A stretch of 64,000 nt of DNA from Leclercia adecarboxylata (GCF_006171285.1 NZ_CP040889.1:4216001-4280000), one strand, 5' to 3'; shown: positions 1-8,404, counted from the stretch's first letter. Program-made: numbers and translations. Notes: a model not told the origin generated them from the sequence alone.

Positions 1-134
1 TTGAAATGGCTATGTTGATGCTGATTGCCCACTGGTACACCAACCGTGAAACGGTCAGCACCGGCAGCACGACATCTGCGCTGGCTTTCTCTACTGAAGC
101 ACTCCTTCAGCCCTACCGGATTTATGGCCTATGA
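1..134 (+). CDS. Phage head-tail connector (gp6-like), 3' fragment
   Basis: The 5' end of the window lies inside this gene. The frame starting at base 3 reads about 43 residues ending in a Leu-Gln-Pro-Tyr-Arg motif, stop at 132-134. A helix with the pattern His-Trp-Tyr-x-Asn-Arg-Glu followed by that C-terminal motif is typical of the HK97 gp6-like / DNA-packaging connector family, which forms a ring beneath the portal. The stop overlaps the next start (ATGA at 131-134), so the genes are translationally coupled. The assignment rests on these short motifs and on gene order. Confidence 0.65.
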   Translation, partial: EMAMLMLIAHWYTNRETVSTGSTTSALAFSTEALLQPYRIYGL

Positions 135-472
135 AAGCGGGACGTCTGCGGCACAGGGTAATCCTTCAGAAACCGGCAACCGGGCGATTACCGTCCGGAC
201 AGCCTGCAACCGGCTGGGTGGATGTTGCTTCGGTTCGGGCAGAAGTCGCGGATGTATCGGGCCGGGAGATGATGGACGGCGGCGCAGAGTTGAGCAGCAC
301 CACAACCCGGATCTGGATGCGTCGTTATCCAGGCATTCCCGTAACCACGGGATGGCGAGCCGTTCATCTGCCGCCAACCGGAGGCGGTGAGATATATGAC
401 ATCAAGTCGGCTATCTCAGCAGAGAACGGCACCAGGCTCGAATTGCTTTGCGAGAAGGGGGTGAAACAGTGA
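131..472 (+). CDS. Phage head closure / head-tail adaptor protein
   Basis: A 113-residue protein beginning Met-Lys-Ala-Gly-Arg-Leu-Arg-His-Arg-Val. This is the usual opening of the phage head-tail joining family (SPP1 gp16 / HK97 gp7-like) that plugs the connector after DNA packaging. The conserved pattern of a basic N-terminal strand, a central Val-Arg-Ala-Glu segment and a short C-terminal strand is present, and the length is normal. It starts in an ATGA overlap with the connector gene and its TGA overlaps the GTG start of the next gene. Confidence 0.8.
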   Translation: MKAGRLRHRVILQKPATGRLPSGQPATGWVDVASVRAEVADVSGREMMDGGAELSSTTTRIWMRRYPGIPVTTGWRAVHLPPTGGGEIYDIKSAISAENGTRLELLCEKGVKQ

Positions 473-918
473 TTTCAACGAGTCTTGATTTTTCCGGTCT
501 GGCCGATATCGCGAAGGATCTGGAGACGCTCAGCAGGGCTGAAAATAATAAGGTTCTGCGCGATGCCACACGTGCTGGTGCAGAAGTTCTGCGACAGGAG
601 GTAGAAGATCGTGCGCCCGTCCTTACCGGGAAACTGAAAAAAAACGTGGTGGTGGTGACCAAAAAGGGTCGCCGCCGCGGCGAAATCGCTTCCGGCGTGC
701 ATATCCGGGGCGTTAACCCGGACACCGGCAACAGCGACAACAAAATGAAGGCCAGCAATCCGCGCAACGCTTTTTACTGGCGCTTCGTTGAGCTCGGTAC
801 ATCGAATATGCCTGCGCACCCCTTTGTTCGTCCTGCGTTTGACGCCCGGCAGGAAGAGGCTACGCAGGCAGCGCTGGCCCGCATGAATCAGGCCATTGAT
901 GAGGTGCTGGCGAAATGA
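469..918 (+). CDS. HK97 gp10-family minor tail / neck protein
   Basis: A 149-residue protein of the HK97 gp10-like family, which acts at the head-tail joint or tail tip during tail completion. The family signature is visible: Arg-Ala-Pro-Val-x-Thr-Gly-x-Leu-Lys in the first half and Phe-Val-Glu-Leu-Gly-Thr then Ala-His-Pro-Phe-Val-Arg-Pro-Ala-Phe in the second. GTG at 469 is preferred over an upstream TTG at 448 because it follows a G-rich Shine-Dalgarno stretch (about 455-461) and overlaps the previous stop (GTGA). Its end overlaps the next ATG. Confidence 0.85.
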   Translation: MISTSLDFSGLADIAKDLETLSRAENNKVLRDATRAGAEVLRQEVEDRAPVLTGKLKKNVVVVTKKGRRRGEIASGVHIRGVNPDTGNSDNKMKASNPRNAFYWRFVELGTSNMPAHPFVRPAFDARQEEATQAALARMNQAIDEVLAK

Positions 919-1244
919 CAGAGGCTGACATTTATCAGCGGCTCAGAGCGCTGGCAGGCGGAAATGTTTTTCCGTACGTTACGCCGCAGGGTACCACGGC
1001 GCCGTGGGTGATTTATCTGCTCCCGGGTTCAGTCAGCGAGGATGTTTTCTGCGGTCCGGCAGAAACAGCAAGCACGGTTCAGGTTGATGCCTGGGCCTCG
1101 TCGATTGATGATGCCCGGGCGCTACGTGATCAGGTTAAAGCGGCTCTGGCCGATCTGCATCCTGTCGGACTAAACGAGATTAACGACTACGAGCCGGATA
1201 CCGGGCTTTACCGGGCCACGCTTGAAGTTCAGATCTGGCAATAA
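915..1244 (+). CDS. Phage tail completion / terminator protein (DUF3168-like)
   Basis: A 109-residue protein resembling the DUF3168 / SPP1 gp17 tail-completion family, which caps the tail tube and connects it to the head. The N-terminal helix (Ile-Tyr-Gln-Arg-Leu), a central beta strand ending in Gly-Pro-Ala-Glu and the sequence Val-Gln-Val-Asp-Ala-Trp-Ala fit the family. It begins in an ATGA overlap with the gp10-like gene and is followed by a strong terminator, which closes this transcriptional block. Confidence 0.75.
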   Translation: MTEADIYQRLRALAGGNVFPYVTPQGTTAPWVIYLLPGSVSEDVFCGPAETASTVQVDAWASSIDDARALRDQVKAALADLHPVGLNEINDYEPDTGLYRATLEVQIWQ

Positions 1245-1261
1245 ATCATCATCACATTAAC

Positions 1262-1290
1262 TCTGCCGCCTCCAGGCGGCTTTTTTATAT
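1262..1290 (+). terminator. Rho-independent terminator
   Basis: The inverted repeat GCCGCCTCCAGGCGGC is followed by six T. It lies between the tail-completion gene and the major tail gene, which probably limits readthrough into the highly expressed tail tube gene. Confidence 0.8.
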
Positions 1291-1302
1291 CCGGAGATCA
1301 CT

Positions 1303-1758
1303 ATGTCCTCTAAGTATGAAAAAACGCAGGGTACGAAAATTAACATTTCGGAAAATCCTGCAACCGAACCAAACCCCACTGGCGCCACCTGGCAATCCAT
1401 CAACTGCTCGACCAAGGAGCTTAGCTACACCGGTGGGCAAAAGTCAGACATCGACACCACCACGCTATGTTCCACCGAGCAGGAAATGACAAACGGCCTG
1501 GCCGCGCCAGGTGAAATGACGGTTTCCGGGAACTGGTCTGCTGATGAAGAGGGGCAGAACACATTACGCACCGCTTACGACACTGATGCGTTGCACGCTT
1601 TTCAGGTGATCTTCCCATCCGGCAACGGTTATGCATTCCTGGCTGAAGTTCGTCAGAACAGCTGGAGCCTGGGCACTGCCGGGGTGGTGACCGCATCGTT
1701 TACGCTGCGCATCAAAGGTAAGCCCGTCCCGATCGTTCCGGCACCTTCTGCAGGCTAA
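1303..1758 (+). CDS. Phage major tail tube protein
   Basis: A 151-residue protein in the position of the major tail subunit, immediately after the tail completion gene and before the frameshifting chaperones. The first half contains Thr-Gly-Gly-Gln-Lys-Ser-Asp-Ile-Asp-Thr-Thr-Thr-Leu-Cys-Ser, as in HK97 gp12-like / phage TTP1 tube proteins. The second half has the alternating strands expected of a tube subunit that polymerises in hexameric rings around the tape measure. A GGAG sequence precedes the ATG. Confidence 0.85.
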   Translation: MSSKYEKTQGTKINISENPATEPNPTGATWQSINCSTKELSYTGGQKSDIDTTTLCSTEQEMTNGLAAPGEMTVSGNWSADEEGQNTLRTAYDTDALHAFQVIFPSGNGYAFLAEVRQNSWSLGTAGVVTASFTLRIKGKPVPIVPAPSAG

Positions 1759-1808
1759 TAACAGCGGCGAAAGCCGCTATTCCTGATTACAAACTGAGAA
1801 AAAATGAA

Positions 1809-2204
1809 ATGGGAAAACAGGTTTCACAGAGTTCACTTCGCTCGCTCGCGTTGGCACCTATGGCAGGCTTTCGCACAAAAATCGTCACCGTTCCGGAGTG
1901 GGAAAACGCCAGGGTAAAACTGCGTGAGCCATCAGCGCAGGCCTGGCTTGAATGGCAGCAGGTGCTTAATCCGATGCAGGGAGAAAGCGAGCCAGAAAAT
2001 CTGACGGCGGCAGAACGTGCGCTGCGCAACAAGAGCGCTGATGTGGTGCTGTTTATTGATGTGCTACTGGAAGAAGATGGCACGCAGGTCTTCAGCGAAG
2101 AGGATAAGCCGCAGGTCGAGCAGTTTTACGGCCCGGTGCATTCCCGTCTTCTCAAGCAGGCGCTCGACCTGACCACTTCGGCGGCCGAGGTGGAAAAGCT
2201 GTAA
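1809..2204 (+). CDS. Tail assembly chaperone, short form (gpG-like)
   Basis: A 131-residue protein between the major tail gene and the tape measure gene, the position of lambda gpG / HK97 gp13. These small acidic proteins coat the tape measure protein while the tube forms. The last codons read through an A-AAG sequence that could shift ribosomes by -1 into the frame of the next ORF, giving the usual G-GT pair. The charged, helical sequence (Arg-Glu-Pro-Ser-Ala-Gln-Ala-Trp-Leu-Glu-Trp) fits the family, although similarity in this family is generally weak. Confidence 0.75.
   Translation: MGKQVSQSSLRSLALAPMAGFRTKIVTVPEWENARVKLREPSAQAWLEWQQVLNPMQGESEPENLTAAERALRNKSADVVLFIDVLLEEDGTQVFSEEDKPQVEQFYGPVHSRLLKQALDLTTSAAEVEKL
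2190..2200 (+). promoter_or_regulatory. Candidate -1 frameshift site for tail chaperone
   Basis: In the zero frame the codons read GTG GAA AAG CTG TAA. The A-AAG step allows tRNA-Lys to slip back one base, after which the frame is open through Lys-Ala-Val-Ser-Gln-Pro-Gly-Thr-Phe-Phe-Leu into the next ORF. The heptamer GGAAAAG is not a perfect XXXYYYZ sequence. It is the best candidate in the open overlap (about 2106-2204). Confidence 0.5.
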
Positions 2205-2227
2205 GCCAGCCCGGCACGTTCTTCCTG

Positions 2228-2497
2228 ATGACGCTGGCGCTCCGTCTGGGGCGCACTCTGCATGAACTGAAGCAAACCCTGACGGCCAGGGAGTTGCGCA
2301 TGTGGATCGAATTTGACCGAATCAATCCAATTAGCGATCGGCGCGGCGATATTCAGGCGGCGCAGATTTCCGCTGCCGTGCTTAACTCGCAGGGTGCCAA
2401 GGTCAGCATGGATGATGTGATCCTTCAGTGGAGCGCTGAGGAACAGGAAGAGGAAGGCGCCGGGCTGGAGGGGTTCTTTGCGGGACTTGCGGGTTAA
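2228..2497 (+). CDS. Tail assembly chaperone, T-extension
   Basis: An 89-residue ORF in the -1 frame relative to the upstream chaperone. It reads Leu-Arg-Leu-Gly-Arg-Thr-Leu-His-Glu-Leu-Lys, then a segment ending Trp-Ile-Glu-Phe-Asp-Arg, typical of the C-terminal (T) part of tail chaperone fusions in lambdoid phages. The ATG at 2228 has no Shine-Dalgarno sequence. The frame is open upstream to about 2106, so the product is most likely made as a fusion by -1 frameshifting rather than by independent initiation. In known systems the fusion links tape measure to tube subunits. Confidence 0.7.
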   Translation: MTLALRLGRTLHELKQTLTARELRMWIEFDRINPISDRRGDIQAAQISAAVLNSQGAKVSMDDVILQWSAEEQEEEGAGLEGFFAGLAG

Positions 2498-2587
2498 TAG
2501 ACATTATTGGTGTGAGGCGCTTTATTTGTTTAACCTCGCGCTCCTGAGAACTTTTGCATAATTCACAATAGTTAACAGTGAAAACAT

Positions 2588-2613
2588 AAACCCGCTTTGG
2601 CGGGTTTTTTATT
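2588..2613 (+). terminator. Rho-independent terminator before tape measure gene
   Basis: An AACCCGC / GCGGGTT stem with a short TTTG loop is followed by a T-run, ending 10 bases before the tape measure ATG. The preceding 90 bases (2498-2587) show no ORF. Confidence 0.7.
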
Positions 2614-2622
2614 GGGTGAAAT

Positions 2623-5600
2623 ATGGCTACTCTGCGCGAACTGATAATTAAAATTTCAGCTAACTCACAGTCATTCCAGACTGAAATAGCTCGTGCTTCG
2701 CGCATGGGGCAAGACTACTACCGCACTATGCAAAGCGGTAGCAGACAGGCTACAGCTGCAGCAAAAGAGAGCGAGAAAGCTTTATCTGATTTAACAGATG
2801 GATTTGCTTCGGCAGGAAGAGCCGCTGCTACCGCTACGGCAGCATTTGCTACTGGCAAGATTATCCAGATTGCCGACGAGTGGAATTCTGTAAACGCTCG
2901 TCTTAAGCAGGCATCATCCTCTGCTGATGATTTTGCTGCATCTCAGCGCCAGTTAATGGAAATCAGCCAAAGAACTGGCACGGCATTTTCCGACAACGCA
3001 AACCTTTTTTCACGCGCAGCTGCTTCAATGCGTGAATATGGGTATAGCTCTGACGAAGTTCTGAAAATTACCGAAGCTGTTTCTACCGGCCTCAAACTTT
3101 CGGGGGCTAATACTCAGGAAGCGAGTTCTGTTATCACCCAATTCAGCCAGGCTCTGGCGCAGGGCGTTCTTCGCGGTGAAGAATTTAACGCCGTTAACGA
3201 AGCAGGTGATCGCGTCATCCGCGCACTTGCCGCCGGAATGGGCGTGGCCCGCAAAGACCTGAAGAGCATGGCTGACCAGGGGCAACTTACGATTGATAAG
3301 GTTGTTCCTGCATTAATGAGCCAGTTGGGCTCATTGCAGGGTGAGTTTGCCAGCATGCCGCAAACAGTTTCCGGATCCCTGCAAAAAGTCACCAACTCGT
3401 TCATGGCATGGGTTGGAGGTATCAACCAGGCTACTGGTGCTACTGATGCGCTATCTGGTGGTCTGGACGGAGTTGCCCAGACGCTTGATTCTTTGACCTC
3501 TTCGGCAGTAAGTGGCGCGCTGAGTGATGTTGCAGACAATATGTCCACGATCACAACGGTGGCGGGAGCGCTTGTTGGCGTCGGGCTGGCAAGATACCTC
3601 AGCGGAGTGGTAACCAGTGCCACGAGTGCAACAGGTGCACTAATTTCAGCTGCGAAATCTGAGGTTGCTCTCGCTGTTGCACAGGACAAAGCTGCTCAGT
3701 CTGCTGTTGCAGCTTCAAGGGCTGAAGTTTATCGAGCCCAGCAAGCTGTTCAGCGAGCGCGAAGTGCGGATGTGCAAGCCGCTCAGCATGAAAAAATCGC
3801 GGCAGCTGAGGCAAAAGTCACCGCAGCCCAGACCAGGCTCACTGCCGCTCTTGCAAGTGGCACCGCTACAGAAAAAGTCAGGGCCAGAACAGCGCTTGAT
3901 CGTGCGCAGGCAGGGCTGGTGGCTGCAAAAAATGCCGATGTCCAGACTATTGCTGAAAGACGACTGGCTTCTGCTGAGGCTGCCAGAGACCGGAACCTCG
4001 CAAATCGTGTTACCACCCAAAGCAATCTCAATAGTGTGACATCTGTGGGTACTCGCCTTATGGGCGGTGCCCTCGGGCTTATTGGCGGCGTGCCGGGGCT
4101 GGTTATGCTGGGGGCTGGGGCCTGGTATGCGATGTATCAAAATCAGGAGCAGGCTCGCCGTTCTGCTCAGGAATATGCCAGTACGATCGATGAAGTTAGT
4201 AAAAAGTCGAGGGCAATGACTCTGCCTGAAGCTTCAGATAATGCAGAGAAAACTCGTGCCGCTCTGAATGAACAGAACAGGCTGATTGATGAACAAAAAA
4301 GCAAGATTGAAAGCCTGAAAGAGGAGATAGCTGGTTATCAGTCAGTGATCAGTAACCCTGGTCCGACTACCAGCGGTGGTTTCATGATTAACCACCTGAC
4401 ATCTTTGGATACTGTGACTCGTGGGCTGGCTACGGCTACAGAGCAGTTATCTGTTGAGCAAGAAAGGCTTGCTCAGATGCAGGAAAAATCCGCTTCTATT
4501 CAGCAGGTTCTTGAGGGGCTTGAGCATCGACGGGTGGCACTCATCCGAGAAGAGGCGGCCAATCAAAACCGGGCTTATCAATCTCTCCTGCTGATGAATG
4601 GGCAGCATGACGAATTTAACCGTTTGCTGGGGCTGGGTAATCAACTTCTTATGGCCCGTCAGGGGCTGGCGAACGTTCCAGTAAGGCTTCCTCAGGCAGA
4701 TCTCGATAAAAAGCAAACCGACGCTCTTGAAAAGAGTCGCCGGGATCTGGAGCTGTCACGACTGAAGGGTGAGGCTAAGGAGCGCTTACGGCTGAGTTAT
4801 GCCGCAGACGATCTGGGTTTAACCAGTGACCCGCAATTCCAGACTGCCCGTCAGGAGTTGATTAATAACGGTCTTGCGGAATGGCGCAATAACGAGGCCA
4901 ATAAACCTAAGGCGAAAGGGGTTAAAACCGAAGGCGAAAAAACAGAGGATGTGTATAAGCGCCTTATAAAGCAGCAAAAAGAGCAGATCGCGTTACAGGG
5001 TCAGAATACCGAACTGGCGAAGATTAGATATCAGGTTAGCCAGGGCGAACTTGCTTCACTGACCGAGGCTCAGAAAAAGACTGTATTACAAAACGCCGCA
5101 CTAATTGACCAGGTCAAATTGCGTGAGCAATTACGAAATTACGAAGCAAACCTTGCAGACAATAACGCCAGCGCCCGCGCAGCCAATGATGCACAGCTTC
5201 TTGGTTACGGGCAGGGCAGCCGATTTCGCGAGAGGCTTAAGGAGCAATTCAACCTGCGCAAGGAGTTCGAGCAGAAGAATACCGATCTTCTCCGCCAGCG
5301 TCAGGCTGGTGAAATCGACGAAACCTTCTATCAGCAGGGCCTGACACTTAATAAGCGCTATCTTGAAGAACGCCTGCGTGACCAAAATGGATATTTCGCA
5401 GCTTCAGATGCGCAGCGTGACGACTGGATGACAGGCATGTCCGAAGGTTATGCGAACTGGGTGGACGAAGCCACGGATTATTCTTCCATGGCCGCTGACG
5501 GCATGAAGCAGGCAATGGGCGGGGCGGTGACCACTATTACCGATATGCTCAACGGCAACGTTGATAGCTGGAAAGACTGGGGCGTTAGCGTGCTGAAGAT

Positions 5601-6129
5601 TATCCAGAACGTTCTGGTCAACATGGCTGTTGCTAATGCCGTCAGCTCAATCGGATCGCTGTTCAGTTTTGGTGCTTCGTCAGCCGCTACCGCTACTGGC
5701 GGTACCGCAATTCAGAGCGCAGGTGCGAACTTCGCTTTCAACGCGAAAGGCGGAGTTTACGACTCTCCTTCGCTCAGCGCGTTCAGCAACAGCATTGTCG
5801 ATACGCCGACTTTCTTCGCGTTTGCTAAAGGAGCTGGCGTCATGGGCGAGGCGGGGCCGGAGGCGATCATGCCGCTGACCCGCGCTGCTGATGGGTCGCT
5901 GGGCGTACGTGCTGTGAGAAATGGCGGCGTAACACCTGGCGGCGGCGGTGCGCCGCAGGTCAATATCCATATCGATGGCAACGGCAATACCCAGACTCAG
6001 GCGAGTGGGGGTTATGAGCAGTTCGGGCGTGAAGTGGGCAACTTTGTCGATCGACGTTATCGCGAGCTGATTGGGCGTGATATGTCCCCGGGTGGCGCGC
6101 TCTGGAATCTGGCAAAAGGAGGTCGCTGA
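2623..6129 (+). CDS. Phage tail tape measure protein
   Basis: At 1168 residues this is the second largest phage gene and sets tail length in siphoviruses. Residues about 60-260 carry the tape-measure N-terminal domain (pattern Asp-Glu-Trp-Asn-Ser-Val-Asn-Ala-Arg-Leu and Arg-Gly-Glu-Glu-Phe-Asn-Ala-Val). The middle is long alpha-helical coiled coil rich in Ala, Gln and Arg, with a hydrophobic segment near residues 475-500. The C-terminal part resembles the lambda gpH C-terminal domain (Phe-Ala-Lys-Gly-Ala-Gly-Val-Met-Gly-Glu-Ala-Gly-Pro-Glu-Ala-Ile). The gene is clearly more AT-rich in its middle than at its 3' end, which suggests mosaic recombination. It overlaps gene M by one base. Confidence 0.93.
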   Translation: MATLRELIIKISANSQSFQTEIARASRMGQDYYRTMQSGSRQATAAAKESEKALSDLTDGFASAGRAAATATAAFATGKIIQIADEWNSVNARLKQASSSADDFAASQRQLMEISQRTGTAFSDNANLFSRAAASMREYGYSSDEVLKITEAVSTGLKLSGANTQEASSVITQFSQALAQGVLRGEEFNAVNEAGDRVIRALAAGMGVARKDLKSMADQGQLTIDKVVPALMSQLGSLQGEFASMPQTVSGSLQKVTNSFMAWVGGINQATGATDALSGGLDGVAQTLDSLTSSAVSGALSDVADNMSTITTVAGALVGVGLARYLSGVVTSATSATGALISAAKSEVALAVAQDKAAQSAVAASRAEVYRAQQAVQRARSADVQAAQHEKIAAAEAKVTAAQTRLTAALASGTATEKVRARTALDRAQAGLVAAKNADVQTIAERRLASAEAARDRNLANRVTTQSNLNSVTSVGTRLMGGALGLIGGVPGLVMLGAGAWYAMYQNQEQARRSAQEYASTIDEVSKKSRAMTLPEASDNAEKTRAALNEQNRLIDEQKSKIESLKEEIAGYQSVISNPGPTTSGGFMINHLTSLDTVTRGLATATEQLSVEQERLAQMQEKSASIQQVLEGLEHRRVALIREEAANQNRAYQSLLLMNGQHDEFNRLLGLGNQLLMARQGLANVPVRLPQADLDKKQTDALEKSRRDLELSRLKGEAKERLRLSYAADDLGLTSDPQFQTARQELINNGLAEWRNNEANKPKAKGVKTEGEKTEDVYKRLIKQQKEQIALQGQNTELAKIRYQVSQGELASLTEAQKKTVLQNAALIDQVKLREQLRNYEANLADNNASARAANDAQLLGYGQGSRFRERLKEQFNLRKEFEQKNTDLLRQRQAGEIDETFYQQGLTLNKRYLEERLRDQNGYFAASDAQRDDWMTGMSEGYANWVDEATDYSSMAADGMKQAMGGAVTTITDMLNGNVDSWKDWGVSVLKIIQNVLVNMAVANAVSSIGSLFSFGASSAATATGGTAIQSAGANFAFNAKGGVYDSPSLSAFSNSIVDTPTFFAFAKGAGVMGEAGPEAIMPLTRAADGSLGVRAVRNGGVTPGGGGAPQVNIHIDGNGNTQTQASGGYEQFGREVGNFVDRRYRELIGRDMSPGGALWNLAKGGR

Positions 6130-6467
6130 TGGCTCTTGAAACGTTCAGCTGGTGTCCACGAATCAATGCGGAACAGGAGGTAAATTTTCGCCGTCGTACC
6201 GCGCAGTTTGGAGATGGGTACCAGCAGGTGTCCGGGGACGGGATTAATCCCCGGTCGCAAAAGTGGAATCTTCAGTTCACCGGTACCGAAGCGTACATCG
6301 CGGCGATTAAAGCCTTTCTCGATCGCCATCAGGGTGTGAAAGCATTTCAGTGGCACCCGCCACTTGAGTCAATGGGGTTATATCGTTGCGACACCTACAC
6401 TCCGACTTCGTTGGGCGCCGGACTCTTCAACCTTTCCGCAACTTTTGAGCAGGCTTATAAACCATGA
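6129..6467 (+). CDS. Minor tail protein M
   Basis: A 112-residue protein of the phage minor tail protein (gpM) family, a component of the tail tip. Family hallmarks are the early Phe-Arg-x-Arg-Thr-Ala-Gln-Phe-Gly-Asp-Gly-Tyr-Gln-Gln motif and the central Phe-x-Trp-x-Pro-Pro. It starts at the A of the tape measure stop (TGATG) and its TGA overlaps the ATG of gene L, so M, L and K form a tight translational unit. Confidence 0.9.
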   Translation: MALETFSWCPRINAEQEVNFRRRTAQFGDGYQQVSGDGINPRSQKWNLQFTGTEAYIAAIKAFLDRHQGVKAFQWHPPLESMGLYRCDTYTPTSLGAGLFNLSATFEQAYKP

Positions 6468-7219
6468 GCTTAAACAGTGATTACCAGAAACTTGAGCCAG
6501 GCAATGAGGTCCGGCTTTTTTCTGTAGATGGCACGGCGTTCGGTACCGGAGAAGTGCTGCGTTTCCACAGCTACAACGTTCCGCATACTGAAGCAGAGAT
6601 TGTGACGGCTGGTGGTGATGAATCGAAACTACCTGCCAAAAGCATCTGGTGGCAGGGGCAGGAATATAAAGCGTGGCCCTGTCAGATTGAGGGGATTGAG
6701 GCTTCCACCAGTGGGAGTAGCGCTCAACCGAAATTATCGGTAGCGAACCTCGACAGTTCCATCACGGCGCTGTGTCTGGCCTATGACGATATGCTGCAGG
6801 CGAAGGTGACTATCCATGACACGCTGGGTAAATATCTTGACGCGAAAAACTTCACTGGCGGCAATACGACGGCCGATCCGACACAGGAAAAGCTGAAGGT
6901 TTTTTATATCGACGCAAAGAGCAGTGAAACGAATGAGGTTGTAGAGTTCACGCTTTCTAGCCCGATGGATCTGCAGGGGCTGATGATACCGACGCGCCAG
7001 CTCCATTCTCTTTGCACCTGGTGCATTCGTAATAAATACCGTACTGGTGATGGTTGCGATTACGCCGGTTCGCGCTATTTCGACAAAAACAACAATCCGG
7101 TCAGTGATCCTTCTCTGGACGAATGCAATGGCACTCTGTCTGCCTGCAAACTTCGGTTCGGTGAAAATAACGAACTCTCGTTTGGTGGTTTTCCGGGCAC
7201 ATCTTTGATCAGGAGCTGA
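6464..7219 (+). CDS. Minor tail protein L
   Basis: A 251-residue protein of the gpL family. The C-terminal third carries conserved cysteines (Cys-Thr-Trp-Cys, a later Gly-Cys-Asp-Tyr, then Asp-Glu-Cys-Asn and Ala-Cys-Lys); lambda gpL is known to bind an iron-sulfur cluster through its C-terminal domain. The protein forms part of the tail tip cone. The closing Phe-Gly-Gly-Phe-Pro-Gly-Thr motif is characteristic. It is four bases overlapped with M and one base apart from K. Confidence 0.9.
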   Translation: MSLNSDYQKLEPGNEVRLFSVDGTAFGTGEVLRFHSYNVPHTEAEIVTAGGDESKLPAKSIWWQGQEYKAWPCQIEGIEASTSGSSAQPKLSVANLDSSITALCLAYDDMLQAKVTIHDTLGKYLDAKNFTGGNTTADPTQEKLKVFYIDAKSSETNEVVEFTLSSPMDLQGLMIPTRQLHSLCTWCIRNKYRTGDGCDYAGSRYFDKNNNPVSDPSLDECNGTLSACKLRFGENNELSFGGFPGTSLIRS

Positions 7220-7220
7220 T

Positions 7221-7931
7221 ATGCGCCAGAAAACCATCGATGCCATCATGGCGCATGCTGCAGCTGACTATCCTCGCGAGTGTTGCGGCGTGGTGGCGCA
7301 AAAAAGCCGCGTTGAACGTTATTTCCCGTGCCGGAATCTTGCCGCTGCGCCGGAGGACAATTTTGTCCTTTGCCCCGAAGACTACGCAGCTGCTGAGGAC
7401 TGGGGAACGGTGATCGCCATCGTTCACAGTCACCCTGACGCCACAACGCAACCGAGCGAACTGGATAAAGCGCAATGCGACGCAACGCTTTTACCCTGGC
7501 ATATTGTGAGCTGGCCGGAGGGGGATTTACGCACCATCCAGCCGCGCGGAGAACTGCCGCTGCTGGAGCGTCCGTTTGTGCTTGGACACTTCGACTGCTG
7601 GGGGCTGGTAATGAGCTATTTCCGGCAGACCCACGGTATCGAGCTCCACGATTACCGGGTTGATTATCCCTGGTGGGAAAACGACTATCCGGACAACTTC
7701 TATCAGGATTGCTGGTATGAGTGCGGATTCCGTGAATTCGACGGACCACCGAAACCCGGCGATATGGTGATCATGCAGGTCCAGGCTGATAAGTGGAACC
7801 ACGCAGGGATTCTGCTGGAAGGTAATATGCTGCTGCACCATCTTTATGGACACCTGAGCCAGCGCGTTCCATATGGAGGCTATTGGCAGGAACGGACAAT
7901 GAAGGTTCTGCGTTACAAATCTCTGTGCTAA
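7221..7931 (+). CDS. Tail tip assembly protein K (JAMM + NlpC/P60)
   Basis: A 236-residue two-domain hydrolase of the gpK family. The N-terminal JAB/MPN domain has a complete JAMM centre: Glu20, His69, His71, Ser79 and Asp82 in His-x-His-x7-Ser-x2-Asp spacing. The C-terminal NlpC/P60 cysteine-peptidase domain has Cys126 in His-Phe-Asp-Cys-Trp-Gly and His194 in Trp-Asn-His-Ala-Gly. In lambda the protein acts in tail tip assembly; the NlpC/P60 domain is thought to help cell-wall passage. All catalytic residues appear intact. Confidence 0.92.
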   Translation: MRQKTIDAIMAHAAADYPRECCGVVAQKSRVERYFPCRNLAAAPEDNFVLCPEDYAAAEDWGTVIAIVHSHPDATTQPSELDKAQCDATLLPWHIVSWPEGDLRTIQPRGELPLLERPFVLGHFDCWGLVMSYFRQTHGIELHDYRVDYPWWENDYPDNFYQDCWYECGFREFDGPPKPGDMVIMQVQADKWNHAGILLEGNMLLHHLYGHLSQRVPYGGYWQERTMKVLRYKSLC

Positions 7932-7932
7932 T

Positions 7933-7952
7933 CTTTCGAAAAACGAAAGGAG
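7933..7952 (+). promoter_or_regulatory. Hairpin overlapping Shine-Dalgarno of phage lipoprotein
   Basis: The inverted repeat CTTTCG-AAAAA-CGAAAG (7933-7949) includes the first half of the ribosome binding site AAAGGAG (7946-7952), 8 bases before the ATG at 7961. Folding would partly mask the site. Confidence 0.4.
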
Positions 7953-7960
7953 ATAGGGAT

Positions 7961-8386
7961 ATGAAAAAGGCTGTGCTGCTTCTATTCGCTTTAGGCATTG
8001 CTGGCTGCTCAACCACGGCGGTTAATTCTAATACCGCCAGGCAGGTACCATCGGAACGTATCTTGATGCAAGGGGCTGGTGACTCAGTTATAAGCATTAC
8101 ACGCGATAAAGGATGGTTTGCTGGTGGCGGGTGCTTTGTCGAAGTAATTATTGATGGAAAATCTTATGCCAGAATTGATACGGGTGAAACAATAGATATT
8201 AAAGTCGCTCCCGGTCGCCATATTCTAGGAATATCCGGTGACTCAAAAGGCAAGGGGTTATGCGCAATGCAAGTGGGTCAGCCAATAAAAGAAAGCTCTA
8301 CTCAAATTAACAGTAAAGAGCACCAAAGATTTAGAATTACTGGTGATACCAACTCCGGTTTAGATATCAGACCAACGATGCTCTAA
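7961..8386 (+). CDS. Phage-encoded lipoprotein (moron)
   Basis: A 141-residue protein with a lipoprotein signal: Met-Lys-Lys, a hydrophobic core and the lipobox Ile-Ala-Gly-Cys at about residues 13-16. The mature part is predicted mostly beta, with Val-Ile-Ile-Asp-Gly-Lys-Ser-Tyr-Ala-Arg-Ile-Asp-Thr-Gly followed by Val-Ala-Pro-Gly-Arg-His, reminiscent of DUF2846/PEGA-like envelope lipoproteins. It interrupts the K-I gene pair, has lower GC than its neighbours and is followed by its own terminator, the signs of a moron expressed in the lysogen. A role in superinfection exclusion or surface change is only a guess. ATG 7961 is chosen over upstream in-frame starts because of the lipoprotein signal and AAAGGAG. 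Confidence 0.8.
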   Translation: MKKAVLLLFALGIAGCSTTAVNSNTARQVPSERILMQGAGDSVISITRDKGWFAGGGCFVEVIIDGKSYARIDTGETIDIKVAPGRHILGISGDSKGKGLCAMQVGQPIKESSTQINSKEHQRFRITGDTNSGLDIRPTML

Positions 8387-8404
8387 ACCTTCCTAGTTAA
8401 TGAT

